A stretch of 64,000 bases of DNA, taken from the NCBI GenBank assembly GCA_902806565.1, contig CADCXA010000041.1, positions 744,001 to 808,000 on the forward strand, read 5' to 3'. The position numbers were made by a program, and so were the translations under genes. The notes under the pieces are model-generated. The model was given only the letters and a program-made list of their open reading frames with translations. It did no database searches and had not been told where the DNA came from. The DNA comes from Hypoxylon rubiginosum. Taxonomy: Eukaryota > Ascomycota > Sordariomycetes > Xylariales > Hypoxylaceae. The stretch's first letter is position 1; each line of letters starts with the position of its first letter. Positions 47,363-61,200 of the stretch are shown here, in pieces.

Positions 47363-50143
47363 TCAAGCCACATTCCTGTAAAGCATCTCTTTACACATAT
47401 CGAGGCGACCGCAAGCTTCTTTAAGCAGCTCGGAGGGCGACTCGGACGTCAGGGTACCTATAGCATCCAGTAGGTTCGGTAGCCCATCTTGGAGATGGGC
47501 CGGCGAAGTAGTGTCGAGCTCTGACAGCTTCGTAGCATTGGCGAGATAATCGAAAACTCCTGTCGGTGGGTGCTGTATGTGCTGCGGGTATGGTCGAAGC
47601 GTATTGGACTGATCCCTCGACAACGCTCGCGCTCGTACGAAAGACCAAATGCTCAAAGTCGCATAGTACATGATCCATGGTCGATGGGGGTCCGGGTCCC
47701 GTCGGCAGGAGTACTGTATCCCATACGCATCGACAGCGCTGCTGGCGTACGCACTATTCTTTTTCTGGCGAGGATCAAGAATCCGATGAAGCAGTTTGAA
47801 GGCATGCGATATCGCATGCCGCGTGGCGTATTGATTCGACCATAACGACATACGTGCCACAACGTTGGTGTAGTCTCGTGTGGAAACTTTTCGTCCAAGC
47901 AACCGTTTCGCTCCTGCGTAGACTTGACAGTCGACAATGTCAATGTAAAGGCTAATATGAGCAAGGTGGTATAGAACAGATGCACTCTGGATGAGTCCAT
48001 TCGAACGAGATTGCGCCCCAGAGTTATCGGACTCCGGGTCACTCGAACCAATTGCCCCGTCAAAGCTGGTCTTCCAATCGTCGAACGCTTTCAGCAGCAT
48101 ATTGCACCACTTATCTCTCGTGTCAGCAGCATTCGATCCCAGCTCGAGCCACTTAAGATGGGTATCACGGTGTCTGAGGTGCCAGCCAACACTCAGGAGG
48201 CCACACATGATAATCATGCGGCCAAAGGCATGCGTCTGCACTTCTTTTCCGTGAATGGCACGTTTCAGGCCGTCCAGGAACGAAACAGGCTTCACGCCAT
48301 ATAGCCGAAAATTTGAGTCATGGTGACGGACTATCTCGGGACTCGATGCAGACCACAAAGACTCGTCGCAGGGTAGGGGAAGGCGAATTTCGTGAGGGGC
48401 CATATCAGCTGCGTGTCCGAACATCGCAGCATGAATAATGTCCATCATGAATGCTGCAAAGACAACCCTGTGCATCGACTCCGTCCGCGCCCATTTTACC
48501 CACCACGTCCTCGCGTCTGAGGTTGCAGGGTGTTCCGACCCGTTTTGCTCGTCAGATGGCGATTCTGCTCCTGCTCCTCCTATAAGGGGACTGCCTCGTC
48601 TCAGTAGAGTCAGGGTCACCGAATGGTAGACATGTGCCCTCTCGTGGAGGTTCCTGGATGAGTACATCTTCTCGTAAAATTCCAGCAAGAGCAAGGCCTG
48701 GGCGACCCATAACTCTACCGGGGGAGAAGCTTCATCGGCGGTCAAGATTTCGAAGCGAACGTTTAATATGATAAGATCGGCGAAGGCCTTGTACTCCAGC
48801 AGCTCCCGAGTAGCCTCACGGCTATATATCTGGGCAGCGCCTAACGCGATCATAACCATGAGAAGGAAGATGGAGCATTGTGCGGAAGAGAATGTCGGCT
48901 GGTGGACGATCGGCAGCCTTGGCGACACGAATTCCCAGTAATGGCGCATGCAATCTCGCAAAAACTCGAGATTCAAGCCCGGTATATCCTCTCCCGTCTC
49001 CCGCATGAGGCCGGCTAGCTTCGAATCAAACCTGTTCTGTTTCTGATGGAATAATTGAACATAGCGAAGAACCTCTTGGCGGCGGTACTCGGAGATAAGC
49101 TCGTCGGGCATGTCAGGATGCCGTGGGGGCGTAAGATCAAGCTGGGACCGACTCGTAAGAGATTCATGGTCGTAGTGGATATTGTTATTGAATGGCGATT
49201 CGAGGCCCCCCTCAAGGAAAGGAATACTGGTGAAGCTGAAATCTCTATATGTCTGCTGGGGGTCAAAGAGCCAGACACCGAAGTTCTCACGAATTTCCAG
49301 CTCATTGGCATCGGCGGGCACTGGAACGTTATGGTACGGCACGAAGGTGGAATGATCATGCATGGGAGGCTGTTCACGAGGGTAAAAGTTAGGCTTCTGG
49401 CGCATTATGTTGACGCCATCCAACGAAGGCGTCCAAGGCACGCTGTGAGATAGCGGACCCGGCTGCGTAGGGGCCATGGGAGGTGGCAAAGGCGGAGGCT
49501 GAGGCTGAACTGGAGAATCGGACGTCAATAGCACGGCCGCGTTGCGAGGAGCGCTTGCGGGCTGCTGAGGAGGAAATGGCGCCGGTCGTGGTTGTCCAGC
49601 AGCATTCGCAGTAATACCGGGCGATTGCATTACAGGAATTTCCTGGGGTGTGTCCTTAGTAGGAATGCTGAAGCTGCTCGTCCGATTCCTCGGAATGTAC
49701 GAGCCGGAATGGCGCTTCTTGTGACGTGCTAGCAGATCCGGCCTGACAAAGGTCTGAGTGCAGTCCGGCACATCGCATGTGTAGATTGTCTTGGGTTCAT
49801 CTTGGCCTCGAGTTAGCATCGTGTAGTGTCATGGCGGCCAAGACCCACAATGAGGGCTAGGACTACGGGAATGGGAATGGGGAAACGATGAATAGCGACT
49901 AGGGAATGGGGATCTGCGGTGCTAGGCCTTACGATTTAATTGATGCCTCTGAAGGTGCTCAGCCCTTGAATAGATCTTGTCGCACCCAGGCCAGTTGCAC
50001 GAAAATCTCCGTGCCGCGCCTTTCCGGCTTGCGCGTTTGTAGGAGTTGCCCCCGCCAACTCCAGGACTAACAACGCCGTGGCTATGTCCTGGACCACCAC
50101 CGCTCCCTCCTCCTCCTCCCGGTGATTGATGCTGGGAAGCCAT
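47363..50143 (-). CDS. C2H2 zinc-finger transcription factor with fungal_trans domain
   Basis: Exons 49933-50143 and 47363-49800 encode 882 residues. A Gly-rich N-terminus is followed by two tandem C2H2 fingers: C49-C54-H67-H71 and C79-C84-H97-H101. The His71 codon is split by a 132-nt intron, and only the CCAAG acceptor at 49,801 rebuilds it (RHQLNHEPK); an alternative AG 5 nt upstream would give Arg there and break the first finger. A Pro/Gln-rich linker leads to a fungal-specific transcription factor domain at roughly 290-600 (WEFVSPRLPIVHQPTFSS). This C2H2 plus fungal_trans layout is a small class of Pezizomycotina regulators; the target genes are unknown. The start codon is only about 0.5 kb from the right RIP-mutated block. 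Confidence 0.88.
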
Positions 50144-50620
50144 TTAACCGCGACATCGCTCGTCCATATCAGAGGGTATGACGGGTATGACTTGCATATG
50201 CGCTGGGCCGTCTCCGCGGATTGAAGGGCTAGGAGACTAACGAAAAAACCCGTGAGCGGAGTCGATTTGGATCGATGGGGGTCGAAAGGGGGGTCCACGC
50301 GGGTTTTCAACAGGAACAGGATTGGGGAACGGAGGAACTGCGCGAGAATTTCCCACTCGCTCGGGACGGCTGAGATGGGAATATTCGCCAAGAATCAAGC
50401 CCAGGAATCCAACGCGGGGGCTGCACCCACTACCCGCAGCCTTTAGCGTGGGGGTTTTCCTACGTGCTAATTATCCGGGGTAGGTACCTAAGAGGCTTGT
50501 GCCTAGGTACCTCCTAGGACGTGGGGGCACCTGCCATTCTAACTTCACCTGAACACCACATAATATCGAACGTAATCAAATCTAGTAGAGAATAATATCC
50601 ACTAGCATTAAGTGTTTCCC
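50144..50620. promoter_or_regulatory. Promoter region of the C2H2 factor, up to the AT-rich border
   Basis: About 480 bp of normal composition; no gene. TAGGTACCTA (50,481) and CCTAGGTACCTCCTAGG (about 50,502) are nested palindromes. Composition falls abruptly to nearly pure A/T after about 50,620. Confidence 0.5.
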
Positions 50621-52202
50621 TGTAAATTTAAGGATATTATCTTATAAGCTTAAACCATATTTCTTATATTTCTTAACTTAAAAAATATTATAATAAAAAA
50701 ATACTAGTTATATAATCTGGTTATATAAATATAATTAAAAAAGAAATTATAGGTTTTTTTTTTAAATTATATAAATATTTTATTATTATATTATATTAAT
50801 TTTATATAATTTAAATTAATTAAAATTTATTTATAAAAATATAAAATAAAAATTAAAAAACTAGTATTTAATTATTAAATTTATTATTTTTTATTAGAAT
50901 TTTTTATTAATTTATATTATTTTTTTTTAATTAGTATATTTATATTAATTATTTTATTTATATTTTATATTTTATATTTATATTTATATTTATTTTTTTT
51001 AAACTTTTATTTAAATTTTATTAATTTTTTTTTTAAAAATTTTTTAATTAATAATTATTATTTTTTTTAACTATTAAAATATTATTATATTTATACTTAT
51101 TAAAATTTTATTTATTATTAATTTAAGTATTATTATTATTACTAATAAAATTATTAAATAATAAAGTTAAATTAATATTTAATTTAAATATAATATTATT
51201 AAATATAAATTTAAGTTATTTAGTTTTAATATAAATTAAAATTAATATTAATTTTATATATTTTACTTTTAGTTTTTTATTAATTTTAAACTTTTTTTTA
51301 TAATTATTATTATTAATTATTAATTTTAATTTATTTTATTTTTATATAATAAAAGTTTTCTTATAGTACCGGCGGTAAATATTAAAGCCGTTATTATTAA
51401 ATTTTAAATTTAAATTTAAAAAGTTTTTTTTTAAAACTAAAAAATAATATTTATAATTATTTTTTAATTATTAATTTTTTAACTTTAAGTTTTTTAACTT
51501 TAAATTTTTTAATTATTAATTTTTATTTTATTTTTTCTTTTTTTTTAATTATTTATTTTTAATATTTTTATTTATAGTTTATATATTTTAATTAAAATCT
51601 TTAATAACTTTTATTTATAGTATTTATTTTTTTAAAATTTTATTAATAATAAATTAAACTTTTAATTTTTTATTACTTTTTTATTTTTAAATAATAAAAC
51701 CATTTTATTATATATTAAACTTTAAGTAAAATATATAAATATATATTAAAAAGGCGTTTTTAAGATAAAATAATATTTAATATTATAATAAAAATTTAAA
51801 TATAATAAATTTTTATTAATAGAAAATTTTAATAAGTTTAATATATAAATTTATAATATATATAATTTGTTTAATTTATTATTTTTATTTTTATTTTTTT
51901 TTAATACTATAACTATATAATTATAATTAAATAAATAATAAATATTATTTTAAATTATTATTTAATTTTTATTATTATTAAAAAAGTTATTTATATTTAA
52001 AAATAAGGTTATAAAATTTTATATATAGTAATTATTAAACTAAGTTAAATATATTTTTAATATAATATAAATTATTTTAGTTTTAATTAACACTTTTATA
52101 AAATAATAAATTTTAATTAAAAAGTTATAATTATTTATTAATTTTTTTAAATTTATTATAATTTTAATAGTTAAAACTTATAAAAATACTTTTTTATTAT
52201 TT

Positions 52203-52290
52203 AAAATTAATTTATTTAAAATCAGTTTATTTAAAATTAACTTATTTAAGGTTAGTTTATTTAAAGTTAGTTTATTTATAGTTAATTTAT
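52203..52290. repeat. 15-bp tandem repeat in the right copy
   Basis: Reverse complement of the six-unit array at 5,941-6,030, with its own C/T differences. Confidence 0.8.
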
Positions 52291-54525
52291 TATATTTATA
52301 TTTTAAATTTATTATTTTTTTTATAGTAAAAATAAAATAATAAATATTACTTATTAATTAAAATTTAAGTAAAAAATATAATTATTTATTAATATTATTT
52401 TATTAATAAACTTAAATAATTATTATAATATTATAATAAAAAGATATTTAATATTATTTATTAATTAGATTTATTAATAATTATTAAATAATAAGATCTT
52501 ATAATTAAATATAATAAATAATTTATTTTTAAAGGTTTTTAAAATATAAAAATTATATTTATTTTTATATATTTATAATATATTAATATTTTTTTTTACC
52601 GTTAAATGCTAGTAATTATTAATAATAATAATATAAATAATATAAACTATTTTATAGTTAATATTAAAAATTATATTAAAGTAATTTAAAAAATTAAAAT
52701 TAAATAATAACTTTATTTTTAAATATTTTAAATAATATATATTAAGTTTATATTATAACTATATATATAAATTATATAATAATAATTTATAAATTAAATA
52801 ATATAATTTATTAATATTATTTATTTTTAAATATATAAATATAATATATATAAACTTAAATATATATAAATAATAAAAAGTTATATTTATTATAATATAA
52901 ATAAAGTTATAAAGATTTATTTATATAAATTATTTAAATATTTTAAATAAATAATAAGTTATTTTAAAACCTAGAATATTAATAATTTATTATTTATTTA
53001 TATATATAAATAAGTTATATAATATATAAATATTTTTTAATATTATTTTAATTTTTTATTTTTTATTTTGGTATTTACTTTTTATTAATATATTTTTTAT
53101 TAATATAAAATATAAAATAAATCTAAAAAAAAAATTTATAATTATTATATTTTTTAATAGTAATAATAATATATTTAATTAAATTTAAAAAGTTATTTAT
53201 ATTTTTTATTTTAAGTATAATTTATTATATATATTAATTATTTTATATATTATTAATAATAATAAATTTTATTATTTATTATTTTATAAAACTTATATAA
53301 TTATTATTAAAAATATTTAAAATAATATTAAAAATATATAAAAACTATATTTTTTTTTATTTATTAATTAAATTATTTTTTATTTATTAGTATTTTAAGA
53401 TAATTTAATCAATGTTAAAATTTATTATTTTTATATTTTTTATAAAAATTATATAAATATAAGTTATATATTTAAATATTATAATTAATTTTAAATATTA
53501 TATATATATATTTATATTAATTATTTTTATTATAACTAATATATTATATTTAGTAATTTTTTTTTAAAAGTATTAACCTTTTTTTTATAAAAATATATTT
53601 AAGTAATAAAAAGATATATATATTAATAATTTATTTAATTATATTAACTTTAAATTTAATTTTAATTATAATTATTATATTTTTATATTATAATTAATAA
53701 AATTAAAAAATAATTATATTATATTTAAAATTATAAATCTTTAGTTATTAATTAATTAAATATATATATATTTTATAAAAAATTTATTAAATATTATTTA
53801 TATTTTTTTTTTTAATTATATATTTCTTTGTTAAAATTTTTATTATATTTAAAATAAGAATTATATTATTATTTATTTAAAGTTAAACTTTAAATAAAAA
53901 AATAAACTTTATTTAATGTTATATATTTTTTAATTATTAATTAAATATTATAATATAAATATTAAAATATATATGTTATTTTATAATTATTTTTTTTATT
54001 TAATTTTTTATATTTTAATTAAACTTTTATTTATTTATTTTATTTAGGTTTTATTTATTAGGAAAATAATTAAAATGTTTAATAATAATATTTTTTATTA
54101 AAAATATTTTATTATTTTTTTTAAATATAAAGGTTTTTATAATAAATAATTTATATAATAAATAATAACAGCAAAATAACTTTTTAATTTTAAGGTAAAA
54201 ATTATTAATATTAAAAAAGCTAGTTAAAAATATAATATTAATAAAGTTTTATAAAATATAAGTAAAATTAAAAAAAAAAACGTGAATAAAGTTAAAAAAA
54301 AAAATATAAATAAAACTAAAAAAAAGGATATAAATAAAACTAAAAAAGAAAATATAAATAAAGCTAAAAAAAAAAGTAATATTAAATATTTAAATAAATG
54401 TTTAATTTATTTAATATATATTAAATAAATAAAATTTAATAGTAATAATAATTTTAAGTATTTTTTTTAGAAATATTATTATAAGAAATTAATGTTTTTA
54501 ACGTGTATTAAATAATTTAAATTTA

Positions 54526-54544
54526 TTAATAATAATAATAACAA

Positions 54545-54593
<49 letters not shown>

Positions 54594-54594
54594 T
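54526..54594. repeat. AAT trinucleotide microsatellite in the right copy
   Basis: Counterpart of the ATT tract at 3,640-3,710; it carries an extra C (AACAATAATAAT) near its start. Confidence 0.85.
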
Positions 54595-57500
54595 TCGACT
54601 TTTTTTTTTTTAACGACTTAGATAGTAATTTCCGGTTTAGTTAAAAAAAAAAAACTAAGTTTAGTTTTTTATATTTAAATATTAAAATTAAATTTATATT
54701 ATTTTATTTATTTGTTAATTTTAATTTTATTTTAAAGTTATTTATATTTATATTTAATTTAATAAGTAATAATAATTAAAATTTAAATTATTATAAGAAT
54801 TATTTTATTTTAATTATTTTTTATATAACTTTTATTAATATAAGGTTTTTTATTAATATTAAATTTTTTATTAATACTAATTTTAAAATTAACTATAAAA
54901 TCGCTTTTAAACGTATTTATAATAATTATATTTATTAAAAGGTTTAATTTTTTTTAATATTTTATTTATAAAAAATTAAATTTTTTTTAATATATTATAA
55001 TTAAAAAGGTTAGATTTTTTTTTATATATTATTTTTTTATATATATAATTTATAATATTTTTTAAACAAACGTTTTTATAAAAATAATATTTTATAAAAT
55101 ATATATATATAAATAAAAGGAAAATAATTTAATAAATTAGTTTATTATTTTATATATTACTTAATAAGAATTTTAAGTTAATATTTTTTTATATTTTTAA
55201 AATATAAGATTTTTTTTTATATTATAATTTTATAATATAAGATTAAAAATATTTAATTAAATAATCCTTGTTTATTTAAAGCTTATTTTTAACGCTAGTT
55301 AATTTCATAGTTATAATTTATTTAAAACTTTTATTTTTTTTTATTATTTTATATATATTTTAAACCGGTTTATTTTTAATATATAATATATATTTAATTA
55401 TTATATATTTTTTTAAATTATTATTAAAACATGATTTATATAATATTAATTTTAAATTATTTAGTATTTTTTTTATTTATTTAATTTAAATAATTATTTA
55501 ATTTAAACTTTTAGATTTTATAAACTTTTATAATTATTTTTAATTGATATTATTTAAGTTTACACAGTTTATAAAATTCTTTTTTAATTTATAAAAAACG
55601 TTTTTTAAAAAACCTTATTAATTTTAAAAAACTTTTTGGTTTTATTTTAATTTTTTTATATTATAAAAATAATATTTATAATAACTATTATTATTAGGTT
55701 AAAAAAACGGCTTTATAGTTTTATAAGTTAAAATAATAATAATTAATATATTAGTTTTTATTTATTAAGTTTATTATTTTATAATATAAATTATTTTAAT
55801 TTTTTTAAACTTAATTAAAAATAAATATTAATTTTAAACTAAAATAAGTTAAATTATTTTCTAGTTTTATTTTATACGTTTAAGATTTTTTATTATATTA
55901 ATAAAAATAATAATTATTTTATATTAAAAGATAATAAAGATTTAGTTAAATATATATAATAAATTTTAATTAAAATTAAAAAAATAAAAATAAGTAATAT
56001 TATAATTTTAATATTTAATAATTTATATATATATTAAGTTTTATTATTTTTTTAAGTAAATATTTTATTAATAATTTAATAACTTATTATTAAATAAACT
56101 TTTTTATTAAATATATAATATAAAAACCAGGTTTATTATTATAAAAAAATTAAGTTAAATAAAACGTTAATTATTAATTATAAAAGTAAATTTATATTAA
56201 TTTTTTTTAGTTAATTTAAAGGTTTTAATTATTATTAGTTACTTATATATAAATATATAATATTATTTTATTTTTAAAGTAAAGTTATATTAACTATAAA
56301 ATAAATAATAATAAATTTTAATATTATATTATTTTATTTAATTATTTTAATGGTATATATACTAGTTATTATTATAATAATACTAAAAATAAATATTTTT
56401 ATTAACTTAGTATATAGTATATAAATATTAATAAACTTAAGTGATAATAGTTAATTTTTTTAATAGTTATTAATAAATATATTAAAATAAATAACGTATT
56501 AATTAATATTTTTATATTAATTTTAATTTTTTTTTAACGTAACTTTTTATTATTAATAGTTAAAAAAAGTATAAAGCCCGCGGCGAAGTAAAAGTTAATT
56601 AATATTTATTTATTTAAAGTAATTAAAATAATTTACAGCTTATTATTTTAATTATTTAATATAATAAAAAAAATAAAATAATTAAAATATAACAGGACTT
56701 TTTATTTTAAAAAATAAAAATAAGTTAAATAATTAATTAAAAATGTTTTATATATATATTAAATATAATATTATTTATAATATTTTCTTTTAATTATTTA
56801 TTAATTTTTATAAAACTTTAAAATATATAATATTTAATAACTTATTAAATTTTATTTTTAATATTTTTAGGATTTTTAACTTTTAAATAAACTTAACTTT
56901 TAATATAATTATATAAAATTACTTATATATAAATATAAAAATCTTTTAATTAATATTAATTATATTAAAAAATTATTTTTATAATTTATTTATAATTATA
57001 ATGAAGTAGATTAATATTAAGAATTATTATTTAAACTATATAAATAATTAATTTTTATTATTTTAAATTAATTTGATTTTTAATAAAATATATTTTATTT
57101 TATTAAATAATTTACTAAAAATCTTAACTTTTATATTATATTTATTAAGTTAAGTTATAATTATTTAAATATTGTTATAAAAGTTTTAATTAAAATCTAA
57201 GTTACGTAATATTATAATAAAAAAACTAATTTTTAATTTTAATTTAACTGGTAATATTTCTTTTAATTATAAAACTTAAATTATTTTAATTAATATTTTT
57301 TTAATTTATTAATTATTTATTTTAATAAATTTATTTATTAAAAAGTATTTTTATTTTTCTTTAAAAATATTAAATAATAAATTATTATTAATTTTTTATA
57401 TAAATATATTATATATAAATAAAATAAACTTAGAGGTAAAAATATTTAAGTTATATAATATATTATCTAAGACTTTTTTTAAGTAAATATAATTATAAAA

Positions 57501-58245
57501 ATTTTTAATATTATTAAATATTTTTATTATATTAAGTAATAATATTAATCTATTAGTTTTAAAATTATAAAAAATTATTTAAAGTTATTATAAAAACTTT
57601 ATATTTTTTATATTATTTTATTAAACTTTTATATTTTTTGTTAAATATAGTTTTTAAAGTTTAAATTATAAAAATAAATTTTATAAGTAAGTATTAATAA
57701 TTTATAATTTTAATTTTTTCTTAATTATAAATAGGATTTATATAAAATCTTTTTTAAATAAGGTAAATATTTTATTAAATAAAAATTAATTTTTTTATAT
57801 ATTATATAATATTTTATAAATTATTTTAAATATATGTTTATATTATATAATAACTTTATTTTAAATAATTAATAATATTTATTAAAAAAAATTCGTTTTT
57901 ATTAATTTTTTTTAAATATTATATATTAAATTACTATTTAAAGTAATAAAAATTTTAAACTATAAATAAGTAATTTTTTTATTAAATAATAAAAACGTTA
58001 TAATATTAAATAAAGCTATATATAATATAAATTTTTTTTTTAATTAATAATAATAATAAAGTGTTAAATATAAAAAGGTTTTTTTAGTTTTAATTAAGCT
58101 TTATAAATAAAAATATATAAAAAAAAAAGTTTATTTAATAATTATTATAATAATATTATATGTAATATATTAATTATTATTTAATATTAAAAACGTTTTA
58201 TTATATAAGTTTGTTTTAATATTATAATTATAATTTAATTTTTTT

Positions 58246-61200
58246 TTAAGTAGGTAATTAGTATAAACCTTTTTTTAATTAAATTAAAATAAAAGAAGGC
58301 TTATTTCGCTTTAATTTTTTAAGCTTATAGTAATTATTTTAATTAGATATAAATTATAATCTAAATAAATAATTTTAATTAAATTAAATAAGTTTTATAT
58401 TTTATTAAATGTTTATATTAAATTATTATATATAGATTTTTAAAATTTATTTTAAATATAAACTAGATTTTAAATGTTGTTTTTTTATAAGGTATACGTA
58501 AAAATAGCTTTTAATTAACTGCTAATTAAAGATATTTATATTTTTTTAAAAAAATTCTTTTAATAATTATTATTTTTTAAAAAGCTTTAAGTTTAATAAA
58601 TATCTTAAAATATTAAATATTAAATATTATTATATTTTATTAAATTAAATTAACTTTTAGTTTTAGGGATTAAAATAAGAAGTATTTATAAATAAAATCT
58701 TTTATTAGCTTTTAAATAAATAAAATATATTTAATTAAATTTCTTTATTATTTTTTATTTATATTTTATTTATTTCTTTTTTATATATTATTAAAATAAA
58801 TATAGAAAATTTTAGTATAAGATATTTTAATTATTTTTATAAACCTTATTATATTTAAATTATATTATAAAAGTTATATAATTTTATTTTAAAGTTTTTA
58901 TTATTAACTTAAAGTTATTTTTAATATAATATCTTATTTTATTTTTTTTTTTTAAGTGGATGGCTAGGGGTTAAATAAATAAATATATATTATAAATTAG
59001 AAATTTTAAAAAATAATATACTAATTTATATAATTTAATAAAATAGTTATATAAATATTTATTAATTTTATTATAAGGTTAATTTTAATTTTAATTTTAT
59101 TATAATAGTATTTTTCTTTAATATAAATAAGTTATAATTTAATTATTATTTTTATAAATATATTTATAAATATATTTAATTATTTTTATAGTAGTGTAAA
59201 TTTTAATATTAATATACGCTTAATATTTCCAGTTAAAAAAAAGGTTATATAATATTATTTAATTATTATTTTATTTTATTAGTTTTAAATAACTTAGAAT
59301 TTTAATATATAATTTTTATTTATATATTAAATATTTATTTAATTTAATTATAATTTTAAAGTAAAATAATTTTAAAAAGTTTTTAAAATAATAATTTTTA
59401 ATTATATAAAATAATTTTAAATTTACCACGTCGTAAGGTTTATATATTATATTAAATAATATTATTTACTATAAAACGTTATTTAAATTAATATTAATTT
59501 TTAGAATTTTAACTTGTATAATGCGGTTAATATTTATAAATTCTATAAATTAATTACAATTTAATAATAATAAAAAAACCAAGTAATATATATAAAGTAA
59601 ATCTTTTTTTTAATATTTAATTATTTAAATTATATTATAATATTTATTAAAATAATCTTTTTTTATAATATTATTTAAAAATATCTTTTATTTTTAATTA
59701 AAAACATAGATATTAATATTAAATTAATTATTTATAATTTAATTTAAAAGAAACTTATTTTTTATTTTTAACTAATTTAAATTAATAATAAAAATAATAA
59801 AAAAAGTTAGTTAATTTAAATAATAAATAATAACTATTAAATTTTAATAATAATAAGATATAAATCTTTTATTATTAATAAATAAAAACAATAAGTATAT
59901 ATTATAATTAATATTAATTAAATTAATATTTTTAGTTAAAATAATATTATAAAAATTACTTTAAAAGGCTTTTTATAAGTTATTTTATTTATATTTTAAT
60001 TATTTTAAAGTAATTTATTTTATAATAACTTAAATATTAATTAAATATTATTAAAAAAGTTAATTAAATATAAATAGGATTAATATTTTTTATTTATAAT
60101 TATATAAATAATATTAAAAATATTATTGTAAGGATAAGTTTTTTTTTTTATAATTTTTATTATAAAGTTATATATTTAAATTATAATTAATTTTTTTATA
60201 TAATTATATTAATATATAAATAAGTAATATATATATTAAATAACTTATAAAAACATATATATAAAAAAATAACATTTTTTTTATAACGGTTTATTTAGTT
60301 AAAATAATTTCTTTTTATTATTAGTTTTTTTTTATAACATTTAAAATAATACTAGTAATATTTTTAATTTTTAAAAGGTTTTTATATTATTAATTTACAC
60401 TTTTTTTAAGAATTATATTTAAATTAAGTTTTAATATAAATTAAATTATAAAATTATTTATATTTAAGTTTTTTAAATTATTCACGGCTTTTTATATTTA
60501 TTCCTAAGCTATAATATATTTTTTAATATATAAATTATTTATATAAATCTTTTTAAAAAGTTATATTAAAATATTTAAGTTTAAATTATTATTATTAATA
60601 ATAAATTAATATTAAATAATTAACTATAAGTTATAAAAATATAGTTAAATATATTTAAGCTACTTATTTTACGTTATTTTTAAAAGGCTAGTTATATAAT
60701 ATAAAACTTTTTAAATTTAAAAATAATTAAAACTTAAGTTATTAATATTATAATTAATAAGTTTATATAAAATAAATATAAAAGAAAAAATAAAATTAAA
60801 CCGTTAAATATTTTTTTAAAACTTTTAAACTTTTAAATTAAAGTTAATTAATAATAATTATAAAAACTTAAAAAGTTTATAAATTTCTATTAGTTATATA
60901 TTTTTATTTTTATAATAAAATATAAAAATCTTATTTTCTTTTATTTTTTTTTTAAAGTATTTACTAAATTAATAAAACGTATTATAAAAGTTATATTATT
61001 TATTTATAATATTAATATTATAAATATTTATTTATAAAAATTTATTATTATATAACCAGGTTTTATAATATTTAATAAGATTTAATTACTTTTTATAATA
61101 AAAATATAAAAGATATAATAAATAATTTTATTTTAAAAACTATTAGTTTAAGGTTTAAAATAATTATAAAAAATCTTAAGGTTTAAATTATTATTATTTA

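Larger units (their letters stand above)
50640..58245 (-). repeat. Right copy of the >7.5 kb RIP-degraded inverted repeat
   Basis: Reverse complement of the left block at positions 1-7,580, collinear throughout where checked (ends, the ATT tract, the 15-bp array and several internal stretches). This copy is mutated right to its terminus, including the part that is intact on the left. At some sites it keeps a C or G that the left copy lost (for example GTTTTAAT at 58,213 against ATTAAAAT), so the two copies were mutated independently. Homology certainly continues to the right, but its partner lies outside the window. Confidence 0.9.
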
